Below the pieces are notes generated by a model. The model was not told the origin of the DNA, did no database searches, and saw nothing but the letters and a program-made list of their open reading frames with translations. The position numbers were made by a program, and so were the translations under genes. Shown piece by piece: positions 18,301 through 26,132 of a stretch of DNA of 64,000 nt. Positions within the stretch are counted from its first letter, which is position 1; the number at the start of each line of letters is the position of its first letter. This stretch comes from Paenibacillus xylanexedens (lineage in GTDB: Bacteria > Bacillota > Bacilli > Paenibacillales > Paenibacillaceae), in the NCBI RefSeq assembly GCF_007676705.1, contig NZ_VEBF01000002.1:558001-622000 (forward strand). The letters are read 5' to 3'.

Positions 18301-19737
18301 CACATCGGCAAATGTCCCATGCCAGAACGGATAATAGGATAACCCGATGATATCGTAATCAAGCTCACGACTCTCTAGTTCACTAAAGTAGTCCTTAAAC
18401 ATTTGTGCTTTACCACCCTCAGCCAGATGGATCATAATCTGAACATGCTGGTCTTCTTCTTCGAGGGCACGCACAGCATCAACGCCTCGTTGTAACAATT
18501 CATAATTTTCCTGATGGTTTACCCTGCTGTTGAATCCATTCAGCACACCGCTGTTGATTTCATTACCGATCTGAACCATATCAGGCATAGCGTGCGCAGC
18601 TTTCATCTCTCTTACAACTTCATACGTATAATCATATACAGCTTGTTTCAACTGTTCAAAAGTATAACTTTCCCAAGCTTTAGGACGAAGCTGCTGTCCC
18701 GGATGAGCCCACTCGTCAGAATAATGGAAATCAAGCAGCACTTTCATGCCTTTTGCTTTCACCCGTGCCGCTAGCTCAACTACATCCTCTTTATCGTTAT
18801 AGCCACCGGATTTCTGTGGGTCATTCCATAGACGAAGGCGCACATAATTGACACCGCGATCCTTGAGGATATCAAGCAAGTCCCTTTCTGTGCCGTTACT
18901 ATCGAGATACTTCCCTCCATTAGCCTCAATGGCCGTTAACGTGGAAATATCCACTCCTCTGACATAGTCTTCACGATATCCCTCAACCGTAACATTAGCC
19001 TCTGGTGGTGATATGGACGCACCATATACTGCACCCGTCACGGTAAAGCTGCCCGCATGTGCGTACTTTGAAGGGTCGATACTGTCCCATTTTACTGGAA
19101 CCGAACCCGATTTTTCGTTCAGATACTGCGCTCTCACTTCTGCCGGCAGAACAGGAGCTACCCCAGCCAATGTTTTGACCTGAACTGAATCGTATCGGGT
19201 AATGTTTGCCGGATCATTGACTACCCCTTCTCCCCAGACCTTAATCTCGGATATCCCGGGCCACCAATTTGCTCCCGCATAGTACGGAATCGTGATCTTC
19301 ACATACTGGACAGGTGTACTGGTCTGGAATTCTTCACTGGCAACACTCTGTTTTATTTCGTTAGTCGTTTGGTCCACAACAGTCGACCAGTTGTTACCAT
19401 CATTAGAAACTTCAATCAGATATTTTACAACTTGGTCTTTGTCCTTCCAAGTCAACTCTGCTCCGGAAAGCTCATATGGAGCACCTAGATCTATGGTCAA
19501 CCAATGAGGATTGCTTTCAGAAGAAGGTGAGCTCGCACTCCAGTGAGTATTCACATCACCATTCACCGCCTTTTCTCTTTGCCCCCCATACAATAGATCT
19601 TCCTCACTTACCGTAACCGACTTGTTAAGTGCCACGTTCACTTTCGCATCTTCTGCAGCCGCTGGACGAACCATCAAGCCCAGATCACAGAACAGCATCA
19701 GCAATACCAGACACCCGCTTATGTACCTCTTGTTCAC
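15370..19737 (-). CDS. Secreted SLH-anchored GH53 endo-beta-1,4-galactanase, multimodular
   Basis: 1455-aa surface enzyme expected to cut beta-1,4-galactan side chains of pectin. Start GTG 19737 has GGGGGAG 7 bp upstream and gives a clean signal peptide (MNKRYISGCLVLLMLF ... AAA). Modules: F5/8-type carbohydrate-binding domain (~30-170), Big-type Ig domain (~180-255), GH53 barrel (~257-605) with acid/base Glu in IGNEINSG (~393) and nucleophile Glu in VIIAETSYPF (~497), FIVAR-type helical repeats (~620-825), second F5/8 domain (~827-955), another FIVAR repeat, a Pro/Ser/Gly linker, a domain of unknown function (~1066-1270), and three SLH repeats (~1275-1455) that hold it on the cell wall. A cre-like site lies upstream. 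Confidence 0.93.
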   Translation of the reverse strand: MNKRYISGCLVLLMLFCDLGLMVRPAAAEDAKVNVALNKSVTVSEEDLLYGGQREKAVNGDVNTHWSASSPSSESNPHWLTIDLGAPYELSGAELTWKDKDQVVKYLIEVSNDGNNWSTVVDQTTNEIKQSVASEEFQTSTPVQYVKITIPYYAGANWWPGISEIKVWGEGVVNDPANITRYDSVQVKTLAGVAPVLPAEVRAQYLNEKSGSVPVKWDSIDPSKYAHAGSFTVTGAVYGASISPPEANVTVEGYREDYVRGVDISTLTAIEANGGKYLDSNGTERDLLDILKDRGVNYVRLRLWNDPQKSGGYNDKEDVVELAARVKAKGMKVLLDFHYSDEWAHPGQQLRPKAWESYTFEQLKQAVYDYTYEVVREMKAAHAMPDMVQIGNEINSGVLNGFNSRVNHQENYELLQRGVDAVRALEEEDQHVQIMIHLAEGGKAQMFKDYFSELESRELDYDIIGLSYYPFWHGTFADVQKTMNEVSDKFEKDVIIAETSYPFSYKNGDAHGNIIGSDEALHVGGATFPATVEGQYDAIAGIMDMIADVPENRGAGFFYWEPAWIAADVGWIASEGDAWENHAMFDYDEFPGNGGYSYEGRALPSLDVYKRGLENLPADRQHLAAAITRAKRLVAPDFEEASWNSLAPAIKAAEDVYNQAYTSTGVTQSDTNSATAALEQVMLQMNVIPAKREALQSKLTDAQTYKESDWSALTWDIFSKALANADKVMTDPRATQTEVDAAEKRLQDAISGLSDVDKTKLALLIGETQQQNESSYTHRSWQTLIDALENAITVRDNQNAVQAEVNQAHEALQQANQSLVQLQALTTDKTATASTSAGTGDNQPNSPEGAIDSNPNSSWGTDQSKGSWWQVDLGQVANLRKIEMSMWSGGIKYKIEVSNDNKNFVKVVDTTNDVVVSTAPRHVFSDDTEARYILVTITEGPEWVGFMDFEAYGTFPADKSALQATVDAAEKLKQTEYTTSSWNVFSKALSEAKAFIQDVESSKQDVSNADRALQDAVSKLVRQDVTPGPGQPSQPSVPSQPSNPGTAPTPGNPDVTPPVGSGTAPEKGSITLKGTTAGDEQYFIRPDASQLTQALQSMDEGNRTLKLIADVPDTAKKVTFQLAASQLAAWVRSEEVQSLDVVVGPTTVRVPLKSLPLTIAETAGTFDIVVAKGSTDTLTTSQKAAIGNHAIVDVNLLMNNKPLQWTNRAVEVALSNVEQPKKNDVVMVVHSIYPSGDMKPVTYSKYDDKTKTMVFKPLKSGSYVIAEVEVPLNDLQNHSWAIQEVQNLYGKGIITGMSATRFDPQGELTRAQFLQMIIKGIGDTRQPDPSISIPTDVKEGQWYADSVRLGIEMNIVQGRADGSFAANERISREDMAVMLNRALKVVQREDATNSVQGNMVFVDNAEIVGYAKEAIASMQQLGLLNGMPDGMFAPKETANRAQGAVVVARLMEKLY

Positions 19738-19802
19738 TCTTGATCTCCCCCTTTTTGTGTTTGATTGTACATGGATCAATGAATGTTTTTAATCCTCCTC
19801 AT

Positions 19803-19816
19803 TGTAAGCGCTTAAT
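19803..19816. promoter_or_regulatory. Candidate CcpA cre site upstream of the galactanase
   Basis: TGTAAGCGCTTAAT contains the palindrome TAAGCGCTTA and resembles cre (TGWAANCGNTNWCA) except at the last positions. It lies 66-79 bp upstream of the GTG start, between the likely promoter and the gene, where CcpA would act as a roadblock. Carbon repression of a galactanase would be expected. Confidence 0.5.
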
Positions 19817-19924
19817 AGTGTTGGGTAACACGGCATTATCCAAAGGAAACAGCAGTTATTTTAACAATATGATCCTGTAAAAGTTACATTCGAGCTATAG
19901 AATTCACGCTATTTTGCCAGAAAA

Positions 19925-19970
19925 ACAAAAAAATCTGTTCGTCTACCCTAAGGCAGAACAGAACAGATTT
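19925..19970 (-). terminator. Terminator of the yceI gene
   Basis: 10-bp perfect stem AAATCTGTTC / GAACAGATTT (19931-19940 and 19961-19970), followed on the minus strand by a T-rich run. It lies 23 bp past the YceI stop. Confidence 0.85.
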
Positions 19971-19993
19971 ATAGATATATAATCGTTGTACAC

Positions 19994-20710
19994 TTATTTG
20001 GTGAGTTTCAATTCAAGCTGTACCTGGATATCATTTTCTGTCGAGAGCACAACGGAGTGCGGGTTTTCCATTCCGAAATCTTCGAACGTTACCATTGATG
20101 TTGCCGACAACAACACTTCGTTATTCTCATAAGCGGCTTTTGCATCAAAAGTCACTTCTTTTTCAATACCTCTAACCGTAATGGTACCATTCATTTTAAT
20201 ATCAACCGTTTGACCGACAGGCCATTCCGCAGGTACACCTTCAAATGAAGTCGCTGTAAATGTTGCCTGTGGATATGTGGCAATATCGAAGAAGTCGGCT
20301 TGCTTCACGTGACCATCACGCTGTCCATTTCCGGAATCAATCCCGTCCATCTCGATCTGTCCTTCAGCTTTCATCTGAGAAGCATCGTCTACATTAATTG
20401 TCCAATTGCCTGTTACCTGCTCGTCCACAAAGTTAACGGTCTCCTGCGATGTGGTTACGGAGAAGTATACTTTGGAACCTTCGCTGATGCTCCAGTCTCC
20501 ATTCAATTGCTCTGCTCCCGCAGTTTCATTCGCTACAACCGCTCCTGTGCTATCTACTGCTGTTGTGGAAGTCGCTGTGCTGGCAGGAAGGACCTGCTCA
20601 ATCTCAACGTTGTTCCCCAAGTAACTATTGGTGAGATAGTAACCACCGCCACCGATTACGACAACCGCCGCCACACCTGTAATAAGCCATGCTTTTGCTT
20701 TCTTGTTCAT
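19994..20710 (-). CDS. YceI-family lipid-binding-like protein, membrane-anchored
   Basis: 238-aa extracytoplasmic protein. An N-terminal membrane segment (about 8-27, AWLITGVAAVVVIGGGGYYL) acts as signal anchor; a Ser/Thr-rich spacer follows; then the YceI lipocalin-like beta-barrel (about 70-238) with typical family blocks: FEGVPAEWPVGQ, MNGTITVRGIEKEVTFD, VTFEDFGMENPHS. YceI proteins bind isoprenoid-type lipids in a hydrophobic pocket. It is divergent from a two-component system 192 bp away and has a perfect 9-3-9 palindrome in front, so it is likely controlled by a dimeric repressor or by the divergent regulator. Confidence 0.92.
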   Translation of the reverse strand: MNKKAKAWLITGVAAVVVIGGGGYYLTNSYLGNNVEIEQVLPASTATSTTAVDSTGAVVANETAGAEQLNGDWSISEGSKVYFSVTTSQETVNFVDEQVTGNWTINVDDASQMKAEGQIEMDGIDSGNGQRDGHVKQADFFDIATYPQATFTATSFEGVPAEWPVGQTVDIKMNGTITVRGIEKEVTFDAKAAYENNEVLLSATSMVTFEDFGMENPHSVVLSTENDIQVQLELKLTK

Positions 20711-20749
20711 CTGTATGTTTCCTCCAGTATATTATGGTTTAGATTGCTT

Positions 20750-20770
20750 GTTGATATGGATCATATCAAC
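20750..20770. promoter_or_regulatory. Perfect 21-bp palindromic operator upstream of yceI
   Basis: GTTGATATG-GAT-CATATCAAC is a perfect 9-3-9 inverted repeat, 40-60 bp upstream of the YceI start in the divergent intergenic region. Its TTGATAT arms match those of the palindrome in the SPFH promoter. MarR- or OmpR-type binding would fit; the regulator is unknown. Confidence 0.7.
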
Positions 20771-20902
20771 CGAATGTGTCAGGAAGAAGTCAAGATACGA
20801 CAAGTTCCTGATTTTTCTAAACCCGAATACAGGATTGGCTTTATGCTCTTGCTCATGTAAAATCAGTACACAAGCTTATGAAATGAAAGGAGACCGCTTT
20901 TC

Positions 20903-21589
20903 TTGAAATCCATACTCATCGTTGAGGATGAGCAAGCTATTGCACGAGTACTGGCTGCTTATCTGAGAAAAGCAGAATTTGAAGTTCATCATGCAGCAGA
21001 TGGACCAACTGCACTTACTCTTTTCGATTCCGTAACGCCTTCCCTTGTATTACTTGATGTGATGCTGCCAGGAATGGACGGATGGGATCTGCTGCGAATT
21101 ATTCGTGAAAAAAGTGCTTGTCCCGTGATTATGCTAACCGCACTGGATGACATTTCAGACCGTCTCAACGGACTGAATGCCGGTGCTGACGATTATATGA
21201 GCAAACCTTTTGTACCGGAAGAAGTAGTCGCCAGAGTTAATGCTGTACTCCGCCGTAATCCACATTGGTCCTCAGGCGGTGAAGAGAAGCGTTCCTTTGG
21301 CAATCTCGTCATTGATCTTGCGGCCAAACAGGTGCTGTTGAACGGTGCAGAGGTTGCACTCACACCTCGTGACCTGTCGTTACTGCTATTCCTGTCCGAT
21401 TATCCGAATCGGACGTTTACCAGGGATCATCTTATTGAACAGGTATGGGGGATGGATTATGACGGCAGTGATCGTGCTGTGGATTTATCAATTAAACGAC
21501 TGCGCCAGGCCCTCTCCCACTGGTTGCCCGAAACAGGAGAAATTCGGACGTTACGAGGAATGGGGTATCAATTTTGGATCGCCAACTGA
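20903..21589 (+). CDS. OmpR-family response regulator
   Basis: 228-aa regulator. The receiver domain has the acidic pair in IVEDEQ, phosphoacceptor Asp52 (LVLLDVMLPGMDGWD) and Lys in DYMSKPF; the winged helix spans about 130-226 (ending LRGMGYQFWIAN). Start codon is TTG at 20903 behind AAAGGAGA. It overlaps the following kinase gene by 16 bp. It may control the divergent yceI gene through the shared 192-bp intergenic region, but no tandem OmpR-type repeats were clear. Confidence 0.93.
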   Translation: MKSILIVEDEQAIARVLAAYLRKAEFEVHHAADGPTALTLFDSVTPSLVLLDVMLPGMDGWDLLRIIREKSACPVIMLTALDDISDRLNGLNAGADDYMSKPFVPEEVVARVNAVLRRNPHWSSGGEEKRSFGNLVIDLAAKQVLLNGAEVALTPRDLSLLLFLSDYPNRTFTRDHLIEQVWGMDYDGSDRAVDLSIKRLRQALSHWLPETGEIRTLRGMGYQFWIAN

Positions 21590-23040
21590 AACAAAAGAAA
21601 CCCAAACGAACCATATCTATTCTGTCACACTGGACACTGCGATATTTTCTAATTTTGTGTATTGGTTTCACGATTATTGTGGCAGGGGCACTTTACTGGA
21701 TTCGAACAACCTCTATTGAAAAAAGCCTCAAAACCGCAGAACTGCTTGGTCTGGAGATCGCAGATCAAGTCACTAGTGAAAACAATATGCTTCGGGTTCC
21801 ACCCGATCTTGACAGATTGGTAACCAAACGAGAAAAACTATTCAATACAGATCATTATTTCTGTGTCATGATCTTGGACAACAACAATCAATTGATTTTT
21901 TCCCAGCCTAAAATGGAGCAAAAAGATGTGCATTATCGACTGTCAGATGACTATCGTGAACCGCGAAACAACAAATATGCGGGCGTAACGGTCAACATAT
22001 CCGAAGGCGATCAAACTTTGGGCAAAGTGTGGGTCATGCAGTCCAAGCAATCCATTACATTTGGTCCAGAGACCCTATGGCTTGTTGCTCTAATTCTGGG
22101 AGGATTAATCCTCTGTGGATGGTTTACAATCTATCTCCTGTCCAGTAAGTTATCCAGACCGATTCGTCAGGTCGCCTATGCGGCTGAACAGATTCGAGGT
22201 GGTAATTATGATGTGAGTCTTGATTTGAATACACGAGAACGTGAGATCAACGAACTTGTAAATTCATTCCGCGATATGGCCACACGTCTACAACAACTCG
22301 AAGAGTGGCGTACACTATCGCTGGCAGGGGTAAGTCATGAACTCAAGACACCGGTAACTTCCATCAAGGGGCTGGTTATGGCGGTCCGTGACGATGTCGT
22401 GAGTCCACAGGAAGGTAAAGAATTTTTGGACATCGCTTTGAAAGAATCCGAACGGATGGAACGGATGGTCGCAGATCTGCTTGACTATAATGCAATGGCT
22501 GCAGGAAGTGTTGCCGTTCGCAAGGAACGGACGGATCTGAAGCTGTTGGTCGGTGAGATCATCTATCAGTGGAAGATTGCTTATGAGGACAAAATGCCAG
22601 AGGTTCAGCTGTACTCCCCTCCCGTTACGTTTTTCACCATGGGGGATGCTCTTCGCATTCAGCAGATCATTGTTAATTTGCTCAATAACGCACTTCATGC
22701 CACAGCTCCTGAACAAAAGGCTGTCTTCGATATTTATTTACGCACAGAAGAACAGATGCTGTACGTTGATGTCAAGGACAACGGTACAGGCATCGCGGCC
22801 GAAGACCAACCTAAGATCTTCGAACGCTTCTATCGTGGAGAACTCAAAAAACGCCGTAACCGTGGCCTGGGTCTGGGATTAACATATAGTCGATTACTCG
22901 CCCAGGAACAGGGCGGTGAACTGACACTTGTCTCCAGCAGCCCGGAAGGGAGCACGTTCAGATTAAGCCTGCCACGCTGGACTGCAACGCAAGAAGCCAT
23001 GACTACAGAAAAGGCATACGGAGCAGCCGTTAAAGTGTAA
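21574..23040 (+). CDS. Membrane sensor histidine kinase
   Basis: 488-aa kinase. Membrane segment 1 is about 22-43 and segment 2 about 167-189; between them is a ~120-residue extracellular sensor region. A HAMP domain follows (about 190-243), then HisKA with phosphoacceptor His255 (AGVSHELKTPVTS) and a HATPase domain with N box (VNLLNNALHA), G1 (DNGTGIAAEDQ) and G2 (GLGLGLTYSRLL). Start TTG 21574 lies inside the end of the regulator gene. BaeS/PhoR-like organisation; the stimulus is unknown, though the divergent YceI gene hints at an envelope or lipid signal. Confidence 0.93.
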   Translation: MDRQLKQKKPKRTISILSHWTLRYFLILCIGFTIIVAGALYWIRTTSIEKSLKTAELLGLEIADQVTSENNMLRVPPDLDRLVTKREKLFNTDHYFCVMILDNNNQLIFSQPKMEQKDVHYRLSDDYREPRNNKYAGVTVNISEGDQTLGKVWVMQSKQSITFGPETLWLVALILGGLILCGWFTIYLLSSKLSRPIRQVAYAAEQIRGGNYDVSLDLNTREREINELVNSFRDMATRLQQLEEWRTLSLAGVSHELKTPVTSIKGLVMAVRDDVVSPQEGKEFLDIALKESERMERMVADLLDYNAMAAGSVAVRKERTDLKLLVGEIIYQWKIAYEDKMPEVQLYSPPVTFFTMGDALRIQQIIVNLLNNALHATAPEQKAVFDIYLRTEEQMLYVDVKDNGTGIAAEDQPKIFERFYRGELKKRRNRGLGLGLTYSRLLAQEQGGELTLVSSSPEGSTFRLSLPRWTATQEAMTTEKAYGAAVKV

Positions 23041-23059
23041 CGCACCACGCTAACATGCC

Positions 23060-23097
23060 AAATAGCCCAAGACTCCACTCAGGAGACTGGGCTATTT
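23060..23097 (+). terminator. Terminator after the two-component system
   Basis: Perfect 10-bp outer stem AAATAGCCCA / TGGGCTATTT (23060-23069, 23088-23097). The T-run is short, so strength is uncertain; it lies between convergent genes and could serve both. Confidence 0.7.
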
Positions 23098-23136
23098 CAT
23101 GTTTGTTCCTTGTTGCTTTATCCAGAACGGAAGCGC

Positions 23137-23949
23137 TCAACACTCTAATACACGTGGCCTGTATTCATCGTACGCATCTGAGACCAATTGCTTATGAAGC
23201 ACACTGCTGGCAATGATCGCTTTCCGCTTTGCTTTTAGAACAATCTGCTCTATATCCGCATAACTGCACCCTGCCAAGCGTTCACATATGTACTCTTCCA
23301 TCTGGCTCTCCTGCTCAAATGCCCCCACCAACTTGCTGATATACAATCTGCGACTTGAATCATCAGGCATACCGTAGGTCATCTTGGTATCGAAACGTCG
23401 CCATATGGCGTGATCCAGTTGCGTTTCCAGATTCGTAGCAGCCACCAGAATACTGTCCCCATCGAATTCGTCCAGACATTGCAACAACGTATTGACGACG
23501 CGTGCCATCTCTTTCACCTCATCATTGCTCTCACGTGTTCGGCCTATGGCATCAAATTCATCCAAGAATAGTACACAGGGATTAATACGTGCATATTCGA
23601 ATAACTTGCGTACATTACTTCCGGTCTCCCCAAGATGACTATGAATGATTGCATCTAATCTCACAAGTACCAATGGCAGATCAAGGCGCTCAGCCAGATG
23701 TGATGCGGTTAATGTTTTACCCGTCCCCGGAGGACCGAACATGACCATCTTGTTGGGGATCGATACATCATGCTCTCTGAACTTCTCTTTCATGCCCAGA
23801 ATGGTGATAAATTCATTAATGATGCGTTCATTTTCAGCGGAAAATACAATATGCTGGGCTTTGCGCCTACACTCTTTCGGTGTGTAAAAAGCGGCCATAT
23901 CAATCCCTTTCGCTCGGGGAATCCGATTCATATGATTTATTTTGCTCAT
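23137..23949 (-). CDS. Stand-alone AAA ATPase
   Basis: 270-aa AAA-family ATPase. Walker A is MFGPPGTGKT, Walker B VLFLDEFDAIG, sensor 1 AATNLE, and an arginine finger pair is seen in HAIWRRFDTKM; an alpha-helical lid follows (YADIEQIVLKAKRKAI). The first ~40 residues carry no recognised domain. Such short single-AAA proteins resemble FtsH/SpoVK-type remodellers and the ATPase partners of subtilisin-like proteases, but no protease gene is adjacent. A near-consensus Zur box lies upstream, suggesting expression under zinc limitation. Start ATG 23949 has AAGGAG at a rather long spacing. Confidence 0.85.
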   Translation of the reverse strand: MSKINHMNRIPRAKGIDMAAFYTPKECRRKAQHIVFSAENERIINEFITILGMKEKFREHDVSIPNKMVMFGPPGTGKTLTASHLAERLDLPLVLVRLDAIIHSHLGETGSNVRKLFEYARINPCVLFLDEFDAIGRTRESNDEVKEMARVVNTLLQCLDEFDGDSILVAATNLETQLDHAIWRRFDTKMTYGMPDDSSRRLYISKLVGAFEQESQMEEYICERLAGCSYADIEQIVLKAKRKAIIASSVLHKQLVSDAYDEYRPRVLEC

Positions 23950-24016
23950 GTATTCACATGCTCCTTCATTTATGGTTTCAGTTCGTGATTCAATTTATAG
24001 AATCACTTAGACTTTT

Positions 24017-24035
24017 AATCGTAATTATTACTATT
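24017..24035. promoter_or_regulatory. Near-consensus Zur box
   Basis: AATCGTAATTATTACTATT differs at one position from the Bacillus Zur operator core TCGTAAT-N-ATTACGA. It lies 68-86 bp upstream of the AAA ATPase start, in its promoter region, and 258 bp upstream of the DUF1540 gene. The match is seen directly; zinc control is inferred. Confidence 0.6.
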
Positions 24036-24292
24036 AAATAATAACATACTACCACCTATTTGCAAAGATAACTACAGCAAAGGCACTATATTGCCCTAGA
24101 AGGAGTGGGATTTGGTTGCAAGCTTCAAGGAAATTTGCTATTCTAAATATGCATCGTTGTGTATAACGCAAAAAAGCCCTCTAAATTTCATGAGAGCATC
24201 AAAATTTTCCAGATTTCGCAAGCGGCAACTTGCTATTTCCGGAATCTTTATACCAACGAATGTAATCCAAATTAAAAGTGAGGTTAACAATC

Positions 24293-24448
24293 ATGGCAAA
24301 AGACGTATTGTGTGAAGTTAATTCCTGTCGTCACTGGGCTCAAGAAAACAAATGTAACGCTTCTTCGATCTACATCGTAAGCCACATTCCCAAAGATGAA
24401 GTTCGTCAGTCTGCTGAAACAGACTGCAAAACTTTCGAAGTGAAATAA
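24293..24448 (+). CDS. Small DUF1540 cysteine-rich protein
   Basis: 51-aa protein of the DUF1540 family. The family pattern is evident: CEVNSCRHWAQENKC near residues 7-21 and the terminal ETDCKTFEVK, giving four spaced cysteines with a conserved His, likely a small zinc-binding fold. Family members in spore formers are short, unstudied cytosolic or spore proteins. The start has GTGAGG 9 bp upstream and a terminator follows within 25 bp. The 343 bp before it (23950-24292) holds the Zur box and otherwise nothing I recognise as coding. Confidence 0.88.
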   Translation: MAKDVLCEVNSCRHWAQENKCNASSIYIVSHIPKDEVRQSAETDCKTFEVK

Positions 24449-24468
24449 GAAATTGCATAAGATTCACT

Positions 24469-24497
24469 TAAAGGAGCCCTTACCGGTTCCTTTTTTC
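24469..24497 (+). terminator. Terminator of the DUF1540 gene
   Basis: Stem AAAGGAGCC / GGTTCCTTT around a short loop, followed by TTTTTTC. It lies 21 bp past the stop codon. Confidence 0.85.
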
Positions 24498-24517
24498 TTT
24501 GTCTATTGTAACAAGAA

Positions 24518-24532
24518 TGATAATTATTATCA
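24518..24532. promoter_or_regulatory. Perfect Fur box upstream of the HpaB-family gene
   Basis: TGATAAT-T-ATTATCA is a perfect 7-1-7 Fur operator. It lies 119-133 bp upstream of the monooxygenase start. A plausible promoter overlaps it, and another (TTGGAC-N17-TACATT, about 24573-24601) lies downstream, so the exact mode of repression is unclear. Confidence 0.8.
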
Positions 24533-24650
24533 AGCCCTAATCTGCAAAAATCCTGCACACCTCTTAAATGCACATTGGACAGATCACCCACGTACACTAC
24601 ATTAGAAGTCAGTCTGCCCATGAACGATTAGACCCAAGAGGTGAATAACA

Positions 24651-26108
24651 ATGCCTGTTAAAAGTGGCTCACAGTATCGCGAACGAATTAATGCCCAATC
24701 CGTCCCCTGCTGGTACAAAGGTAAGCTTATTACTGGAAAACGCTCTGAACATGTTGCATTTGCTGGTTTGATGGATACTCAGATGTACATGTATGATCTG
24801 CAATCTGATCCAACATTGGCGGAAACGATGACGTATGCCTCCCCCGCAGACGGCAAACCTGTGGGCATATCCTTCCTGCCTCCAACCAGTGCCGACGACC
24901 TTCGTAAACGACGGGAAGGAATGAATGTCTGGGCGAATGTGCATCATGGCTTTCTTGGTCGCTCACCCGACTATATGAATACAGCCATTATGGCCTTTTA
25001 CACAGGTGCGGATCTCCTGAACGAATTATCTCCCCAATACGCAGAAAATCTCAAAAATTATTATGCGTACTGCCGTGACCATGATGTCACACTATCCCAT
25101 GCTTTCATTCAGCCACACGCCAGTAAAATCTCAGGGCAAATGGATGCTACTGAGGATGCGATTGCTGCAAAGGTCGTAGATCGCACTGAGGAAGGTCTCA
25201 TTATTAGCGGTGCATTCATGATGGCTACACAAGCTGCAACTTCAGATGAGATTTTTGTCTATCCTTCACCTTCGCCTGCCCCATTTGATGATGAGAATCC
25301 ATTTGCCTTTTCCTTCGCTGTCCCGAATGATCTGCCAGGAATCAGTCTGGTATGTAGGGATACCTACGCAGCCGAATCTCACGCCAACTATCCCCTAAGT
25401 TCCAGATATGAAGAAATGGACAATATCGTAATCTTTGACCAGGTTCTTGTTCCGCACAAACGAATATTTTTTGCAGGAAGTGAGGAGATGTCCTCCCGCC
25501 TCTTCAGTGGTAGTCATTTTCATATTCATGCAGGCCATCAGGTATTGTGTCGTTATATTGCCAAGACGGAATTTGTTCTCGGTACACTCCAGCTTCTCAC
25601 AGATACCCTGGATCTGAATACGGAAACACATGTTGTCGAGAAAACCGCGCGTGTGTTCGCAGGTCTTGAATCGTTAAAAGCATTGGCCTTGGCCGCGGAG
25701 GCAGGTGCCATACCGGACGGGCGCGGATTTGTGTTACCTGCACCCAAACCATTGATGGCAGCCAATCTCCTTTTCCCGAAACTATATCCTGAAATGATTG
25801 AAATCCTGCAACTCTTGGGTTCAAGCGGGGTGATTATGGTCCCTCAGGAAGAAGACTTCCATTCCAACATTGCTCCTTCACTGAATGTATATCTTAAAGG
25901 AAACGATATGGCTTCTCACGAACGCAACGCTCTGTTCCGCCTGATCTGGGAACTTGGGGCAGGTTCATTCGGGGGCAGACAGACCCAGTTCGAACGATTC
26001 TTTTTTGGCAATACCATTACGGTATCGAATCGACTGTTCTCCGCCTGCAATAAGGACCAAACGAGTCGTCAGCTCGTTCGTGATTTTCTATCCAACAGCA
26101 GCAAATAA
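24651..26108 (+). CDS. 4-hydroxyphenylacetate 3-hydroxylase (HpaB) family flavin monooxygenase
   Basis: 485-aa protein of the HpaB/phenol hydroxylase family, which use reduced flavin to ortho-hydroxylate phenols. Conserved blocks include RERINAQ near the N-terminus, the HAFIQP segment (about 145), FSFAVPNDLPG and VLVPHKRIFF in the flavin pocket region, and ARVFAGLESLKALALAAEAGA in the helical C-terminal half. No flavin reductase (HpaC) is adjacent, but a nitroreductase and a flavodoxin lie convergently downstream. A perfect Fur box upstream implies expression under iron limitation, which is unusual for phenol degradation and would fit making or breaking a catechol iron ligand. Start: AGAGGTG 7 bp before ATG. 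Confidence 0.9.
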   Translation: MPVKSGSQYRERINAQSVPCWYKGKLITGKRSEHVAFAGLMDTQMYMYDLQSDPTLAETMTYASPADGKPVGISFLPPTSADDLRKRREGMNVWANVHHGFLGRSPDYMNTAIMAFYTGADLLNELSPQYAENLKNYYAYCRDHDVTLSHAFIQPHASKISGQMDATEDAIAAKVVDRTEEGLIISGAFMMATQAATSDEIFVYPSPSPAPFDDENPFAFSFAVPNDLPGISLVCRDTYAAESHANYPLSSRYEEMDNIVIFDQVLVPHKRIFFAGSEEMSSRLFSGSHFHIHAGHQVLCRYIAKTEFVLGTLQLLTDTLDLNTETHVVEKTARVFAGLESLKALALAAEAGAIPDGRGFVLPAPKPLMAANLLFPKLYPEMIEILQLLGSSGVIMVPQEEDFHSNIAPSLNVYLKGNDMASHERNALFRLIWELGAGSFGGRQTQFERFFFGNTITVSNRLFSACNKDQTSRQLVRDFLSNSSK

Positions 26109-26132
26109 GAAAACTTATGGATCATTTTATGT

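Noticed and set aside
23137..23949. AAA ATPase as half of a protease-ATPase immunity pair
   Set aside because: Short AAA proteins of this kind can be paired with subtilisin-like proteases, but neither flanking gene is a protease and no toxin-like partner is seen.
24112..24315. 67-codon TTG-start frame behind an AGGAG sequence
   Set aside because: Overlaps the start of the DUF1540 gene, has no protein-like pattern, and ends in another frame of that gene. The DUF1540 frame matches a known family.
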